A DNA stretch of 64,000 nt, taken from assembly GCA_964036045.1 (NCBI GenBank), contig OZ038384.1:57385355-57449354 (forward strand). The letters run 5' to 3'. The DNA comes from Eutreptiella sp. 'Long Island Sound 2002' (Eukaryota > Euglenozoa > Euglenophyceae > Eutreptiales > Eutreptiaceae). This document shows positions 61,490-64,000 of the stretch, piece by piece. Both the position numbers and the translations under genes were made by a program. Below the pieces are notes generated by a model. The model ran no database searches. It saw only the letters and a program-made list of their open reading frames with translations, and had not been told where the DNA came from. Within the stretch, counting starts at the first letter, position 1, and each line of letters starts with the position of its first letter.

Positions 61490-64000
61490 GGGGAAGGCGG
61501 GGCTTTGTTACATGTATGAGGTATGGCGGGGCTTCGGTACATGCATGAGGTATGGCAGGGCTTTGGTACATGCATGAGGTATCGCGGGGCTTTGGTACAT
61601 GCATGAGGTATGGCGGGACTTTGGTACATGCATGAGGTATGGCCGCGCTTTGGTACATGCATGAGTTATGGCGGGGCTTTCGTACATGCATGAGGTATGG
61701 CGGGGCTTTGGTACATGCATGAGGTATGGCGGGGCTTCGGTACATGCATGAGGTATGGCGGGCTTTGGTACATGCATGAGGTATGGCGGGGCCTTGGTAC
61801 ATACATGAGGTTTTGCGGCGCTTCGGTACATGCATCAGGTATGGCGGGGCATTGGTACATGCATGAGGTATCGCGGGGCTTTGGTACATGCATGAGGGAA
61901 GGCGGGGCTTTCGTACATGCATGAGGTATGGCGGGGCCTTGGTACATGCATGAGGGATGGCGGGGCTTTGGTACATGCATGAGGTATCGCGGGGCTTTGG
62001 TACATGCATGAGGTATGGCGGGGCTTTGGTACATGCATGAGGTATGGCGGGGCCTTGGTACATGCATGAGGAATGGCGGGGCTTTGGTACATGCATGAGG
62101 TATGGCGGGGCTTCGGTACATGCATGAGGTATGGCGGGGCCATGGTACATGCATGAGGTATGGCGGGGCCTTGGTACATGCATGAGGTATGGCGGGGCCT
62201 TGGTACATGCCTGAGGTATGGCGGGGCTTTGGTACATGCATGACGTATGGCGGGGCTTAGGTAAATGCATGAGGTATGGCGGGGCTTTGGTACATGCATG
62301 AGGTATGGCGGGGCGTTGGTACATGCATGAGGTATGGCGGGGCTTTGGTACATGCATGAGGTATGGCGGGGCTTTGGTACATGCATGAGGTATGGCGGGG
62401 CTTTGGTACATGCATGAGGTATGGCGGGGCCTTGGTACATGCATGAGGTATGGCGGGGCTTAGGTACATGCATGAGGTATGGCGGGGCTTCGGTACATGC
62501 ATGAGGTATGGCGGGGCCTTGGTACATGCATGAGGTACGGCGGGGCTTTGGTACATGCATGAGGGAAGGCCGGGCTTTGGTACATGCATCAGGTATGGCG
62601 GGGCATTGGTACATGCATGAGGGAAGGCGGGGCATTGGTACAAGCATGAGGGAAGGCGGGGCCTTGGTACATGCATGAGGGATGGCGGGGCTTTGGTACA
62701 TGCATGAGGTATGGCGGGACTTTGTTACATGCATGAGGTAGGGCGGAGCCTTGGTACATGCATGAGGTATGGCGGGGCTTTGGTACATGCATGAGGTATG
62801 GCGGGGCTTTGGTACATGCATGAGGTATGGCGGGGCCTTGGTACATGCATGAGGTATGTCGGGGCCTTGGTACATGCCTGAGGTATGGCGGGGCCTTGGT
62901 ACATGCATGAGGTACGGCGGGGCTTTGGTACATGCATGAGGGAAGGCGAGGCTTTGGTACATGCATCAGGTATGGCGGGGCATTGGTACATGCATGAGGG
63001 AAGGCGGGGCATTGGTACATGCATGAGGGAAGGCGGGGCCTTGGTACATGCATGAGGGATGGCGGGGCTTTGGTACATGCATGAGGTATGGCGGGGCATT
63101 GGTAGATGCATGAGGTACGGCGGGGCTTTGGTACATGCATGAGGTATGGCGGGGCATTGGTACATGCATGAGGGATGGCGGGGCTTTGGTACATGCATGA
63201 GGTATGGCGGGGCCTTGGTACATGCATGAGGGAAGGCGGGGCTTTGGTACATGCATGACGTATGGCGGGGCATTGGTACATGCATGAGGTATGGCGGGGC
63301 TTTGGTACATGCATGAGGTATGGCGGGGCCTTGGTACATGCATGAGGGAAGGCGGGGCTTTGGTACATGCATGAGGTATGGCGGGGCTTCGGTACATGCA
63401 TGAGGTATGGCGGGGCTTTGGTACATGCATGAGGTATGGCGGGGCATTGGTACATGCATGAGGTATGGCGGGGCTTTGGTACATGCATGAGGTATGGCGG
63501 GGCTTTGATACATGCATGAGGTATGACGGGGCTTCGGTACATGCATGAGGTATGGCGGGGCATTGGTACATGCATGAGGGATGGCGAGGCTTTGGTACAT
63601 GCATGAGGTATGGCGGGGCATTGGTACATGCATGAGGTATGGCGGGGCTTTGGTACATGCATGAGGTATGGCGGGGCCTTGGTACATGCATGAGGGAAGG
63701 CGGGGCTTTGGTACATGCATGACGTATGGCGGGGCATTGGCACATGCATGAGGTATGGCGGGGCATTGGTACATGCATGAGGTATGGCGGGTTGTTGGTA
63801 CATGCATGAGGGATGGCGGGGCCTTGGTACATGCATGAGATACGGCGGGGCCTTGGTACATGCATGAGGTATGGCGGGGCTTCGGTACATGCATGAGGGA
63901 TGGCGGGGCTTTGGTACATGCATGAGGTATTGCGGGCCTTTGGTACATGCATGAGGTATGGCGGGGCTTTCGTACATGCATGAGGGATGGCGGGGCTTTG
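61490..64000 (-). repeat. 29-bp satellite array, reverse orientation, to the right edge
   Basis: About 86 units continuing the reverse array beyond island R. The first 16 bases (61491-61506) are the second copy of the R target duplication. The array runs off the right edge. Confidence 0.96.
61491..61506 (-). repeat. Target-site duplication of island R, 5' copy (16 bp)
   Basis: GGGAAGGCGGGGCTTT on the top strand, against GGGAACGCGGGGCTTT at 58318-58333. Confidence 0.7.

Noticed and set aside
1-64000. Known avian CNM or PO41 type microchromosomal satellites
   Set aside because: Those have units of about 41-42 bp, whereas the period here is 29 bp throughout. The avian assignment therefore remains a guess from composition.

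Overview
This window contains no gene I can support. It is eukaryotic repetitive DNA. About four fifths (roughly 52 kb) is one tandem satellite with a 29-bp unit. The rest is two GC-rich, CpG-rich islands of 8.7 kb and 3.2 kb. The islands have long C or G homopolymer runs and C-rich minisatellites built on CAGCCCCACGCTGC-type words. That style is most like GC-rich heterochromatin of an amniote, with an avian microchromosome as my first guess, but no diagnostic gene or known named satellite confirms it. The species call is inference only.

Layout. 1-28314: satellite, C-rich strand on top. 28315-37011: island L. 37012-39202: satellite, same orientation. At 39202/39203 the array flips head-to-head, with 22-bp inverted arms around a 9-nt spacer. 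39203-58333: satellite in reverse orientation. 58334-61489: island R, also reversed. 61490-64000: satellite, reversed. The strand asymmetry of the whole window, islands included, therefore changes sign once, near 39.2 kb.

The main result is that islands L and R look like two separate insertions of one previously unrecognised long non-coding retroposon-like element. Both start at the same 5' terminus (AGCGGAGTCC...) and both end in a shared 3' block followed by a CAA-repeat tail. Each is flanked by a different short duplication of satellite sequence: 14 bp for L, and 16 bp with one mismatch for R. Between the shared ends, L carries a 23/26-bp minisatellite and R carries a 50-bp minisatellite. 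The plan (conserved 5' block, VNTR, 3' block, A-rich tail, no enzyme) recalls composite non-autonomous retroposons such as the hominoid SVA family, as an analogy and not as homology. Inside R there is a further 1.47-kb segment with its own flanking direct repeat and an A/C-rich tail. The corresponding site is empty in L.

The satellite has higher-order structure: direct duplications at 464, 493, 841, 1131, 1247, 1276, 1827, 1943 and 2117 bp (all multiples of 29), and 2753 bp (95 units less two 1-bp deletions). The long open frames seen throughout are by-products of stop-free repeat units and GC-rich DNA, so none is annotated as a gene.
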